Shown: positions 34,581 through 41,837 of the stretch, piece by piece
How positions within the stretch are numbered: the first letter of the stretch is position 1
How the letters are laid out: each line of letters opens with the position of its first letter
DNA from: an uncultured Eubacteriales bacterium
GTDB lineage: Bacteria > Bacillota > Clostridia > Oscillospirales > Acutalibacteraceae
Direction: 5' to 3'
NCBI GenBank assembly: GCA_900540235.1
Contig: UQEY01000016.1
Coordinates: 1 to 43,463, forward strand
Length of the DNA stretch: 43,463 nt
Position numbers and translations under genes: made by a program
Notes under the pieces: generated by a model
Databases searched by the model: none
What the model saw: the letters and a program-made list of their open reading frames with translations, nothing else
Told to the model about the DNA's origin: nothing

Positions 34581-35825
34581 ATGAGTAAAAATATGATAAT
34601 CGGTCAGTCGGGCGGTCCTACTGCTGTAATTAATTCAAGCCTTGCTGGTGCTATTGAATACGCCTTTTCAAGCAATAAAATAGATACTGTTTATGGTATG
34701 ATTAACGGTATTCAGGGCTTGATTGAAGATAATATTATTAATTTGACAGAGCGTTTTAAAGGTAAGCCGTACGATATTAACCGCCTTCGCTTAACTCCTG
34801 CAATGTTTCTCGGTTCTTGCAGATATAAACTTTCGGATAATGATGAAACTTATGCCGAGATTATAGATATGTTTAATAAATACAATATCGGCTATTTTCT
34901 TTATATCGGCGGTAACGATTCAATGGATACCGTTGATAAGCTTTCAAAATATACATCAAGCCATAATATTGATATAAAAATTGTCGGTATTCCAAAAACT
35001 ATTGATAATGACCTTGTAGGTATTGACCATTCACCGGGCTTCGGTTCTGCCGCTAAATATATTGCGCTTGCCGTTAAAAATGTTGCATACGACACAAGTA
35101 TTTACAGTATCAAAAGCGTTCATATTATTGAAGCAATGGGTCGTAACGCAGGTTGGCTTACCGCCGCTTCAGCTCTTGCCCGTGACGGTGACAGCGTTGC
35201 TCCTCATCTTATCTATCTTCCTGAAATTCCGTTTTCTGTTGATGATTTTGTTGAAGATGTTAAGGGAAAACTTGACGAGTACAACTCGGTTATAGTCGTT
35301 GTAAGTGAAGGCATTAAGGACAAAAACGGCAATTATATCAGCGCAAGAGGGGATAATGTTGACAAATTCGGTCATGTTATGCTTAGCGGTACGGGTGCTT
35401 ATCTTAAAACAGTTGTTGAGGAAAGAATCGGTTGCAAAGTTCGTGCGTTAGAGCCGAGTGTGCTTCAAAGAAGTGCAGGTCATACCGCTTCAATGACTGA
35501 TGTTAGCGAGGCGTATAACCTCGGCGTAGTCGCAGTTCAAGCCGCACTTGAAGGCAAAACAGGTGTGTTCTCAACCCTTCGCCGTATCAGTGATTTACCT
35601 TATACAGTTGATTATTATACCGAGCAAGTCAGTGTTGTTGCCAATAATGAAAAGTTAGTACCGAGAAGTTGGATAAATGAGCGTGGTAATGATGTTACCG
35701 ACAAAATGATTGAATATCTTTCGCCGCTTGTTAAGGGTGTACCCCAAGTGCCTTATCGTAACGGTCTTCCTGATTATATCGGTCTTTCTCACCTTGATAT
35801 TAAAAAGCAAAAGTATTCAGATTGA
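34581..35825 (+). CDS. 6-phosphofructokinase, PPi-dependent type
   Basis: Phosphorylates fructose-6-phosphate to the 1,6-bisphosphate, reversible when PPi is the donor. 414 residues, N-terminal IIGQSGGPTAVINSS, then YIGGNDSMDT (G110-G111-N112-D113, where ATP enzymes have GGDGS and PPi enzymes GG(D/N)D), PKTIDNDL (P138-D144; the Lys before TIDND also marks the PPi clade), AMGRNAGWL and LGYVQRSG-like VLQRSAGHT. I infer PPi as donor. ATG 34581 follows GGAGAATA. It is cotranscribed with the GH110-like gene and closed by a terminator, linking a sugar-releasing enzyme with a glycolytic enzyme. Confidence 0.9.
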   Translation: MSKNMIIGQSGGPTAVINSSLAGAIEYAFSSNKIDTVYGMINGIQGLIEDNIINLTERFKGKPYDINRLRLTPAMFLGSCRYKLSDNDETYAEIIDMFNKYNIGYFLYIGGNDSMDTVDKLSKYTSSHNIDIKIVGIPKTIDNDLVGIDHSPGFGSAAKYIALAVKNVAYDTSIYSIKSVHIIEAMGRNAGWLTAASALARDGDSVAPHLIYLPEIPFSVDDFVEDVKGKLDEYNSVIVVVSEGIKDKNGNYISARGDNVDKFGHVMLSGTGAYLKTVVEERIGCKVRALEPSVLQRSAGHTASMTDVSEAYNLGVVAVQAALEGKTGVFSTLRRISDLPYTVDYYTEQVSVVANNEKLVPRSWINERGNDVTDKMIEYLSPLVKGVPQVPYRNGLPDYIGLSHLDIKKQKYSD

Positions 35826-35836
35826 TTACATTATAA

Positions 35837-35870
35837 AAAGCGGAGTTGTTGTTTGACAGCTCCGCTTTTG
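35837..35870. terminator. Bidirectional terminator after PFK and scfB
   Basis: AAAAGCGGAGTTGT (35837-35850) pairs with ACAGCTCCGCTTTT (35857-35870), A and T tracts on both sides; it separates PFK (+) and the radical SAM maturase gene (-). Confidence 0.88.
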
Positions 35871-35874
35871 CGTG

Positions 35875-37266
35875 TTAATATTCAACTTTTAAATTTTCTT
35901 CGGCTTCGGCAACTTTAAGCATAATTGCACATTCAATACGCTTTCTGTGAAGCTCACAGCCGAAGTCATAAACTCCGTTTACGCTTCCGGTTGTGTGGTA
36001 TGCATTTGCGGCGCATCCGCCGGAACAGTAAAGCTTTGCAAAGCAGTCTTTACATTCTTTATGCGAGTACACATTACATTCTTCAAACTGCTCCAGCACT
36101 TTTTTATTTGTAACACCTTTCCAAATATCACCGAGTAAAAACTTTTCGTCGCCGACAAATTGATGGCAAGGGTATAGCTCGCCGCTTGGGGTGACAGCCA
36201 TATATTCGGTGCCAACGCCGCAACCTGAAACTCTTTTTACAATGCACGGACCTGCGTCAAGGTCAATCATATAATGATAAAAAGTGAAGCCGTTACCGTT
36301 TCTGTATCTTTTAAGCATTTCGTCCGCTAAAATTTGATACTGCTCTTTAAGGATAGGTAAGTCTTCTTCTTTAAGTGCATATGGCTCTTTTGGGTCGGAT
36401 ACAACAGGCTCAATGGAAAGCTCTTTGAAGCCTAAATCAGCCATATGGATAATATCTTTTGCAAAGTCAAGGTTATTTCTTGTATATGTTCCACGCATAT
36501 AATAATCTTTTTGATTGCGGGAGTCGGCAAATTTTTTAAACTTGTCAACGATTAAATCATATGAGCCTTTTCCGTTTCGTGAAACTCTCATAGCGTCGTT
36601 TGTTTCTTTTCGTCCGTCAAGCGAAAGAACTACATTGCCCATTTCTTTGTTGCAAAAATCTATAACATCGTCATTTATAAGAAGCCCGTTGGTGGTGAGT
36701 GTAAAACGGAAATTTTTTCCGAATTTCTTTTCCTGCTCTCGTCCGTATTTAACAAGTTCTTTGCAAACATTCCAGTTAAGAAGCGGTTCGCCTCCAAAAA
36801 AGTCTACTTCAAGATTTCTTCTTGTGCCGGATTGCTCAATCAAAAAGTCAAGTGCTCTTTTACCGGTTTCAAGACTCATCAAACCTTTAGGTCCGTCATA
36901 TTCGCCTTTGCCGGCAAAACAGTATTTGCAAGCTAAATTGCAGTCGTGCGCAACATGAAGGCAGATGGCTTTTACAACGCCTTGCTTTTTCTTAAACTGC
37001 TTTGCGGTAGCTTCAAATGTGTCTTCAGCGAAAAGTCTGCCGTCTGCTTTAAGCGCTTCAATATCTTCTAAGCAAAGGTCGATGTCTTCTTCACTTACTT
37101 CGTCGTCATCCTTGTACTTTTCAAGAATGTATTTTTTTATTTCGTCTTTTGTATGGTCCTCATACATAGTTATAATATCGTATGTTGCTTCGTCAACAGA
37201 ATGAACGCAACCGCTGTTTTGGTCAAGAATAATATTATAACCGTTCATTTTATAAGCGTGTATCAT
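35875..37266 (-). CDS. scfB: SCIFF peptide radical SAM maturase, thioether-forming
   Basis: Radical SAM/SPASM enzyme that makes thioether cross-links in the SCIFF peptide (ranthipeptide class). 463 residues from ATG 37266 (GGAG 7 bases before; TTG 37269 is possible). N-terminal RRE/PqqD-like domain for precursor binding (residues about 1-90), then the radical SAM site CNLACKYC (C109, C113, C116) and FFGGEPLLNW, then a SPASM domain with the cluster Cys set (GCGVGTEYM, YPCHQ, CNVYSHKECKDCFAKLYCSGGCAAN, CELHR). All expected cluster Cys are present. It lies downstream of scfA, separated by a hairpin, so it would be made in lower amount than the peptide. Confidence 0.92.
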   Translation of the reverse strand: MIHAYKMNGYNIILDQNSGCVHSVDEATYDIITMYEDHTKDEIKKYILEKYKDDDEVSEEDIDLCLEDIEALKADGRLFAEDTFEATAKQFKKKQGVVKAICLHVAHDCNLACKYCFAGKGEYDGPKGLMSLETGKRALDFLIEQSGTRRNLEVDFFGGEPLLNWNVCKELVKYGREQEKKFGKNFRFTLTTNGLLINDDVIDFCNKEMGNVVLSLDGRKETNDAMRVSRNGKGSYDLIVDKFKKFADSRNQKDYYMRGTYTRNNLDFAKDIIHMADLGFKELSIEPVVSDPKEPYALKEEDLPILKEQYQILADEMLKRYRNGNGFTFYHYMIDLDAGPCIVKRVSGCGVGTEYMAVTPSGELYPCHQFVGDEKFLLGDIWKGVTNKKVLEQFEECNVYSHKECKDCFAKLYCSGGCAANAYHTTGSVNGVYDFGCELHRKRIECAIMLKVAEAEENLKVEY

Positions 37267-37298
37267 CAAATTACTCCGTAGTTTTATTTCAATGAAAA

Positions 37299-37318
37299 AG
37301 GTGGGTCATCGCCCACCT
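37299..37318 (-). terminator. Hairpin between scfA and scfB (attenuating terminator)
   Basis: Minus strand AGGTGGG-cgatga-CCCACCT followed by TTTTC. It lies between the peptide and maturase genes and would lower maturase expression while protecting the scfA mRNA. Confidence 0.65.
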
Positions 37319-37331
37319 ATCTTTCATTTAT

Positions 37332-37478
37332 TTACTTCTTGAGCTGTTCGCATTTTTGGTTAGCTACTGAACAAGAAGTCTTGCTTGCTGACTGGCAAGA
37401 TGTCTGACATTCGCCGCAGCCGCCTTTTTTAGCTGATTCGCAAAGATTGCGTGAGCTTAAAGTGTTGATTCTCTTCAA
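37332..37478 (-). CDS. scfA: SCIFF (ranthipeptide) precursor peptide
   Basis: A 48-residue gene. TTG 37478 has GAGGTG 6 bases upstream and its own promoter (TTGACA-17-TAAAAT). It reads MKRINTLSSRNLCESAKKGG then CGECQTSCQSASKTSCSVAN and QKCEQLKK. The KGGCGECQTSCQS core is the SCIFF signature, and the maturase gene follows. The Cys residues are C13, C21, C24, C28, C36 and C43. Position 32 is Ser (codon AGC) and position 37 Ser, where SCIFF peptides from Clostridium thermocellum and Caldanaerobacter have, as I recall, cross-linked Cys32 and Thr37. Family is certain; the consequence is open. Confidence 0.93.
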   Translation of the reverse strand: MKRINTLSSRNLCESAKKGGCGECQTSCQSASKTSCSVANQKCEQLKK

Positions 37479-37510
37479 AAGAAACACCTCTTTCTTAAAT
37501 TTATATTGTT

Positions 37511-37539
37511 ATTTTACATTAATATTACTTCTTTGTCAA
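37511..37539 (-). promoter_or_regulatory. Promoter of scfA-scfB
   Basis: Minus strand: TTGACA (37534-37539), 17-base spacer, TAAAAT (37511-37516). The -35 box lies inside the last codons of the decarboxylase gene. Confidence 0.8.
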
Positions 37540-38829
37540 TATTTTTAACGGCAGTAAATTGCTGTCAGACAATATATTTACACCGTTTTTGTAAAATTCT
37601 TTGATTGTGCAAATAAAATCACTGCTTATAATTTCACCCGGCACAATTATAGGGCTTCCCGGCGGGTAGGCATAAACATATTCGCCCGATACTTTGTTTT
37701 CACTTTCTTCAAATAATGTTTCGCAGGTTTTGTCTATCTCATATGCTTCAAATTTTTTTGAAGGAAGTTTTGGCTCAGAAAAATGATATTCATTTTCTTC
37801 TCTGGTTTCTATATTTTGAAGTGCTTCAGTCAGCCTTTCAAAACCGTCTTTCGTATCGCAAACGCTCGAGATAAGTATAACATACTTTAGTGACGCACCT
37901 TCAACTTCAATTTTGCTTTTCCTCAGATATTCGCTAAGCTCATAACCGTTATATCCTTTGGCTGAAATGATGATTCTTGTTATATCATCGTTTTTAAGAA
38001 TATTTATATTTTTAAATTTTGAAATTTCTTTATAAAAATTATCGAGAAGAATTTTATAATTCTTAAATTCATTTTCACTATTTTTGAGAAAATCAATGCA
38101 TTTGTCTATTGACGCCATAATTACATAACTCGGTGAACTTGTTTCAAAAATATCCATATATTTTTTTACTTTGTCAAACAAATTACTATTATTAATATGT
38201 ATAACAGCACTTTGAGTTAATGCCGGCAAAGTTTTGTGCAGCGATTCAATTACTATATCTGCCTTTGGCTGATTAGGCAAATAAGGTGCAAAGCCGAAAT
38301 GTGCACCGTGAGCGCAGTCAATAATCAACGGTATGTTGCATTTAATATTGCTTACATAACCCTCGTAAGTCGGCGAAGTTATAACTAAAGCGCACGCATC
38401 TTTATGCTTTTGCAAAGCTTTGTCAATACTTTTTTGAGTTATTCTTTCGTAGCAGCCATACTCGTTGTTAAATTCAGGCTCGATATATTCAACTTTGAGC
38501 TTGTTAATTAAACAAGCATTGTAAACAGCTTTGTGGCAATTTCGGGCAATGATAATTGTACCGTTTTCTTTTGAAACGGCACTGATAGCCGCAAGTATAC
38601 AACAGGTGGAACCGTTAACGCTGATGATACTTTTGTCAAAACCGTAGAGCTTTGCAATATCTTTTTGCATTTCGTCAATAATATTTTCGGGGCAATGCAG
38701 ATTATCAAAACCATCTATTTCGGTTATGTCTATATCACTTGACGGGATATTAAATTTCTCGTTTCTTTTGTGACCGGGCATATGAAAGGGGTAAAGGTCG
38801 TTGCTTTTTAATTTATTGTATAGCTTCAA
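37525..38829 (-). CDS. Orn/Lys/Arg decarboxylase-family PLP enzyme (YaaO-like)
   Basis: PLP-dependent decarboxylase of the Orn/Lys/Arg family, making a polyamine precursor or cadaverine. 434 residues, shorter than biodegradative enzymes because the N-terminal wing domain is missing, as in YaaO/SpeA of Firmicutes. PFHMPGHKR and ITEIDGFDNLH at the N-terminus, VNGSTCCILAAI, LIIDCAHGAHFGF, and the PLP Lys in ESLHKTLPALTQSA (K199), and the C-terminal AYPPGSPIIVPGE are all canonical. TTG 38829 follows AAGGAAA. It overlaps the membrane-protein gene by 17 bases. Substrate (Arg or Lys) is not determined. Confidence 0.88.
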   Translation of the reverse strand: MKLYNKLKSNDLYPFHMPGHKRNEKFNIPSSDIDITEIDGFDNLHCPENIIDEMQKDIAKLYGFDKSIISVNGSTCCILAAISAVSKENGTIIIARNCHKAVYNACLINKLKVEYIEPEFNNEYGCYERITQKSIDKALQKHKDACALVITSPTYEGYVSNIKCNIPLIIDCAHGAHFGFAPYLPNQPKADIVIESLHKTLPALTQSAVIHINNSNLFDKVKKYMDIFETSSPSYVIMASIDKCIDFLKNSENEFKNYKILLDNFYKEISKFKNINILKNDDITRIIISAKGYNGYELSEYLRKSKIEVEGASLKYVILISSVCDTKDGFERLTEALQNIETREENEYHFSEPKLPSKKFEAYEIDKTCETLFEESENKVSGEYVYAYPPGSPIIVPGEIISSDFICTIKEFYKNGVNILSDSNLLPLKILTKK

Positions 38830-39355
38830 TTTTATCTTTCCTTAAAGTTAAATTATTTATCAGCAGCATTATGTATCCTGCAAATATCGGCACAGTTTCA
38901 ATAAGTGCAGTTTCTTTGAAAATAAGAAGCAAAATTAAATCTGTTATAAGTATCAATGCACTGATAAGTGATAATATGTATTTCTTGTTTATAAGAAATG
39001 CTAAAAATACAGTTATTCCCATTGTGCCTGAAAATGCAAGTGAACCTATGCAATGAGCCAAATATTGCGGATATTTATTGTAGTCAAAATCGCAGGTGAG
39101 TGTTAATGCCATTCCTATTGCCGATATTATCAATAGTATAATATAAAATTTATATTTCATTTTACAAAATGCTGTGTATATATTAATTGCGAGTGCAGTG
39201 TAAGTGCTTACTCCCCAAACTGCAAACCATATCGGATGTTCAAGACCTACAGTTGAAAGCGCACTTTCGTTTCCGCTTATCCCGCCGAATGTTAAATAAT
39301 ATATTGTAACTGATACTGCGATTGTAACAGCTAATAAGCAAATTCCTTTTTTCAT
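38813..39355 (-). CDS. Hypothetical membrane protein, about five or six TM segments
   Basis: 180 residues with a signal-like first helix (about 5-22), an extracellular loop (GGISGNESALSTVGLEHPI) and four or five further helices; a polytopic membrane protein resembling lysoplasmalogenase- or DUF998-like families only in general shape. No catalytic motif is seen. ATG 39355 follows weakly GGTGATAAA. The last 17 bases overlap the decarboxylase gene, so both are coupled; it might serve polyamine or precursor transport, but this is only context. Confidence 0.8.
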   Translation of the reverse strand: MKKGICLLAVTIAVSVTIYYLTFGGISGNESALSTVGLEHPIWFAVWGVSTYTALAINIYTAFCKMKYKFYIILLIISAIGMALTLTCDFDYNKYPQYLAHCIGSLAFSGTMGITVFLAFLINKKYILSLISALILITDLILLLIFKETALIETVPIFAGYIMLLINNLTLRKDKIEAIQ

Positions 39356-39386
39356 TTTATCACCATTGTGATTATACCATATATAA

Positions 39387-39415
39387 TTGACATTTCAAGT
39401 TACTTGTGATATTAT
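39387..39415 (+). promoter_or_regulatory. Promoter of tRNA-Leu(CAG)
   Basis: TTGACA (39387-39392), 17-base spacer, TGA-TATTAT extended -10 (39410-39415). Very similar to the tRNA-Met/Trp promoter. Confidence 0.8.
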
Positions 39416-39436
39416 TCTTAAAGCAAAATTAAATAC

Positions 39437-39521
39437 GCAGGAGTGGCGAAATTGGCATACGCTCAGGTCTCAGAAGCCTGTCGAGTTTTCGGTGCGGGTT
39501 CAAGTCCCGTCTCCTGCACCA
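39437..39521 (+). tRNA. tRNA-Leu(CAG)
   Basis: 85 bases including encoded CCA. Acceptor GCAGGAG/CTCCTGC, anticodon stem CAGGT/GCCTG with loop CTCAGAA (anticodon CAG, reads CUG), long variable arm, T loop GTTCAAGTC. Terminated by the hairpin at 39528-39574. Confidence 0.97.
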
Positions 39522-39527
39522 TAATTT

Positions 39528-39574
39528 AAGCTTGGAAAAGCCTTTATTTAAAAGGTTTCCAAGCTTTTTATTTT
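39528..39574 (+). terminator. Terminator of tRNA-Leu(CAG)
   Basis: AAGCTTGGAAA (39528-39538) pairs with TTTCCAAGCTT (39556-39566), then a T tract; the loop can fold further (CCTTT/AAAGG). Confidence 0.9.
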
Positions 39575-39915
39575 AAAAAGGTTGCATTTGGGTTGCAATG
39601 TTTTAGAGTGCAATACTTTTGTTAGATAAACAGTCTTTTGTTTTATCAATATATGTTGAGGGGCTTAAAACAAAAATTGCTTTTTCACAGTCCTTAAATA
39701 TGTATTTAAAAATAAAATACTTGACAAAAAATATAGTGTTAAATCAGACAAATCATAACCATCCGTTTGATGGGTGGTTATGATTTTTGAAAATATAATG
39801 GAAAATAATCAAAAATGTGTTGCATTATCTTACAAAGTATGATAAAATATAACAAAAATATACAAAAATGTAATAATTATGTATATTGTGCTAATAATTA
39901 TCGAGGAGTTTGAAT
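39575..39915 (+). other. Intergenic region with a strong hairpin
   Basis: No gene seen. It holds TTGCATTTGGGTTGCAATG (39582-39600, a near-palindromic TTGCA pair), TTGACA at 39721-39726 without a matching -10, and a strong terminator-like stem AAATCATAACCATCC (39750-39764) with GGGTGGTTATGATTT (39772-39786). The hairpin looks like the end of a transcript whose gene is not recognisable. Confidence 0.4.
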
Positions 39916-40095
39916 ATGCAATTTGATATAATATCAACCAAAGATGTTTATGAAGATGATAATATAGTAGTGATGCATAGAATAAGTCGGGTTTTTAATG
40001 CCAAGGTATTAAGCATTGATATTGGAATTAAAGATAAATTTGGCGATATATTTAATATTATTACAGTTAAAAATGAGCCGTTGGATATTGATTAG
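39916..40095 (+). CDS. Small hypothetical protein
   Basis: 59-residue protein from ATG 39916 (GAGGAG 7 bases upstream; TTG 39910 is too close to the site). Acidic, no membrane segment: MQFDIISTKDVYEDDNIVVM, then DIGIKDKFGDIFNIITVKN. The stop is two bases before the GTG of the Thr-rich protein, so the two are coupled and probably functionally related. Unrecognised; it could be a chaperone-like or regulatory partner of the surface protein. Confidence 0.6.
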   Translation: MQFDIISTKDVYEDDNIVVMHRISRVFNAKVLSIDIGIKDKFGDIFNIITVKNEPLDID

Positions 40096-40097
40096 TT

Positions 40098-41390
40098 GTG
40101 AAAAAGATAGAAAAGATTATTTCCACTAATATTGTTTTATTTTTATTTATATTTACTTGCTTATTTCCTAATATTTCATACGCTATTAATGACAAGTATT
40201 TAGATGATAATAATCTATGGTATGATGTCAAGAGTGAAAATTCAATTAATGAAAACGATATGGTGATTCAAGTTAAATGTGTAAATGATACCGACAATGC
40301 TTGTTTTTATTTGAATGTTTACTATTATAACAGCAACGATGATATCGTTTTAAATGATGAAAATATATCGTTGAATTTTAATATAAATAATGATAATTCA
40401 AAATATAATTTTGTAATCAATAAAAATGAAAAGCTTGACTCATTTATTAACAATAATTTTAATATAATAAGTGATTTTTCAAGAATCAACAATGATTTTA
40501 ACAATGGAGAATTTGTAGTAGGAATTGAGTTTAAAAACAAAGAAGACAAGAAATTATTAAATTATATTGATTGTGATTTTTCTGTGAATAATTTTGCAAA
40601 ATTCAATTTGCTTAATAAATATGAATTTGATATGTATGTTCCTTTGGAAACTACAACGAAAAAGGTTACCACAACAAAGGTCACGACCACAAAAGTAACA
40701 ACAACCAAAACAACAACAGAAAGAACCAATGAGGCAATATCAACTAAAACTGCAAAGTTAAGCACAACAAAAGCACAAAAATCAACATCATCCCAAATAA
40801 AAAGTGAAAATAAGGGTGGTATTTCTTCTTCGTCCGGAAGAATTTCAAATAAAGAAAAAACAACTAAGTTTGTTGCAAGTAATACATATATAGCTTCAAC
40901 ACAAGAAAACACTTTTCGCTCCGAAGCCCATAAAGAAAAGAGTGCAGATAACAAGAAACACTTGAAATCAACCACTTTTAAAAATACTAAAAAATCTTAT
41001 AATTCACGAGTTTATACGACCAAATATGCTCCAAAGTCTAAATATAAGTCTTCTGATTCTTCGGCGCATAAGTCGACAAAATTTGACCCGGAAACTGCTG
41101 CGACTACTCAAAATAATATAAATAATCAAGAAGAGTCTGAAAACGGTATTGAGAAAACTACGCAGTATCAATATGATTTGGTAAGCCGTAAACTCAAAAT
41201 GAGCGATAAGGCTAAATCTTTGATTATAGTTGCTTCCGTTATGATGGTAGCCGGTTTAGGCTTTGTTACTGTAGGTACGCTTTCCGGTAAATACAAAATA
41301 GTAAAAAATGTTGAATCGGATGAATTAAAGGATACCGATAATAATAGCGATAATAATAATAGCGATAATAAAGAAGATAAAAATAAATAA
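40098..41390 (+). CDS. Thr-rich membrane-anchored surface protein
   Basis: 430 residues from GTG 40098, with no independent ribosome site, so it relies on coupling to the small gene. A signal peptide (about 1-29, cleavage after SYA) is followed by an Asn/Asp-rich beta domain (about 30-185), a Thr/Lys repeat (KVTTTKVTTTKVTTTKTTTE, about 190-210), a long Ser/Thr/Lys stalk (to about 360), a membrane helix (SLIIVASVMMVAGLGFVTVG, about 376-397) and an Asp/Asn-rich cytosolic tail. There is no LPxTG. Very low GC and Asn content differ from the housekeeping genes, suggesting a horizontally acquired or fast-evolving gene. Role unknown; possible O-glycosylation of the stalk is inference. Confidence 0.75.
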   Translation: MKKIEKIISTNIVLFLFIFTCLFPNISYAINDKYLDDNNLWYDVKSENSINENDMVIQVKCVNDTDNACFYLNVYYYNSNDDIVLNDENISLNFNINNDNSKYNFVINKNEKLDSFINNNFNIISDFSRINNDFNNGEFVVGIEFKNKEDKKLLNYIDCDFSVNNFAKFNLLNKYEFDMYVPLETTTKKVTTTKVTTTKVTTTKTTTERTNEAISTKTAKLSTTKAQKSTSSQIKSENKGGISSSSGRISNKEKTTKFVASNTYIASTQENTFRSEAHKEKSADNKKHLKSTTFKNTKKSYNSRVYTTKYAPKSKYKSSDSSAHKSTKFDPETAATTQNNINNQEESENGIEKTTQYQYDLVSRKLKMSDKAKSLIIVASVMMVAGLGFVTVGTLSGKYKIVKNVESDELKDTDNNSDNNNSDNKEDKNK

Positions 41391-41414
41391 TTGCTATTTT
41401 ATTTGATAAAAGTA

Positions 41415-41461
41415 TTGACATTCAAGCGATTAGGTGATATTATATCAAAGTCGCTTGAATG
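41415..41461 (+). promoter_or_regulatory. tRNA-Met/Trp promoter with flanking 11-bp inverted repeat
   Basis: TTGACA (41415-41420), 17-base spacer, TGA-TATTAT (41438-41443). CATTCAAGCGA (41419-41429) is repeated in inverse as TCGCTTGAATG (41451-41461), a perfect 11-bp inverted repeat with its centre near 41440, on the -10 box. Confidence 0.75.
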
Positions 41462-41478
41462 TATTTGTTGCGATATAT

Positions 41479-41555
41479 GGGCCATTAGCTCAGTTGGTCA
41501 GAGCCACCGGCTCATAACCGGTTGGTCCGGGGTTCGAGTCCCTGATGGCCCACCA
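41479..41555 (+). tRNA. tRNA-Met or tRNA-Ile2 (CAU)
   Basis: 77 bases including encoded CCA; acceptor GGGCCAT/ATGGCCC, anticodon stem CCGG/CCGG with loop CTCATAA, anticodon CAU. Elongator Met and lysidine-modified Ile2 cannot be separated by eye. Confidence 0.95.
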
Positions 41556-41562
41556 TATACAT

Positions 41563-41638
41563 AGGGGTATAGCTCAGTTGGTAGAGCAGCGGTCTCCAAA
41601 ACCGCGTGCCGAGGGTTCAAGTCCTTCTGCCCCTGCCA
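41563..41638 (+). tRNA. tRNA-Trp(CCA)
   Basis: 76 bases including encoded CCA; acceptor AGGGGTA/TGCCCCT, anticodon stem GCGGT/ACCGC with loop CTCCAAA (anticodon CCA). Seven bases from the preceding tRNA, so one transcript. Its 3' end adjoins the integrase module and is the probable attachment site. Confidence 0.97.
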
Positions 41639-41640
41639 AA

Positions 41641-41668
41641 AAAAGCACCGAATTTTCGGTGCTTTTTT
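41641..41668 (+). terminator. Terminator of the tRNA operon
   Basis: AAAAGCACCGAA and TTCGGTGCTTTTTT with a two-base loop, starting three bases after the tRNA-Trp CCA. Confidence 0.9.
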
Positions 41669-41672
41669 CCTT

Positions 41673-41692
41673 TATTTACGGCTATTTACGGC
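41673..41692 (+). repeat. Tandem 10-bp repeat at the element edge
   Basis: TATTTACGGC is present twice in tandem (41673-41682, 41683-41692), between the tRNA operon terminator and the integrase terminator. Possible integrase arm-binding sites or part of the attachment region. Confidence 0.6.
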
Positions 41693-41726
41693 GATTTTAC
41701 TTGCTTTTCTCATATAGATAAAACTA

Positions 41727-41758
41727 CGGCGCACGGTCTTTTCCGTACGCCGCTTTTT
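41727..41758. terminator. Terminator-like hairpin at the integrase 3' side
   Basis: CGGCGCACGG (41727-41736), loop TCTTTT, CCGTACGCCG (41743-41752) with one G-U or C-A mismatch, followed by CTTTTTC on the plus strand and TAGTTTTA on the minus strand. It may end the integrase message. Confidence 0.65.
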
Positions 41759-41837
41759 CATTTTCAAACCGTTTTTTGCTCACTTTGTGCCACACAGTTC
41801 ACGCAATCCGTTTGGTACATCATCAAAAAAGCATCAA

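Noticed and set aside
37525..39355. Polyamine operon as part of the scfA-scfB RiPP cluster
   Set aside because: scfA has its own strong promoter, and SCIFF genes normally stand apart from such genes; the adjacency alone does not support a shared function.
40660..40730. CRISPR-like short repeats
   Set aside because: The repeated ACAACAAAGGTC-type units are codon repeats of a Thr/Lys stretch in a coding frame, without spacers.
40562..40975. 137-residue minus-strand frame with VVVVTFVVVTF repeats
   Set aside because: It is the reverse complement of the Thr-rich repeat of the surface protein; not a gene.
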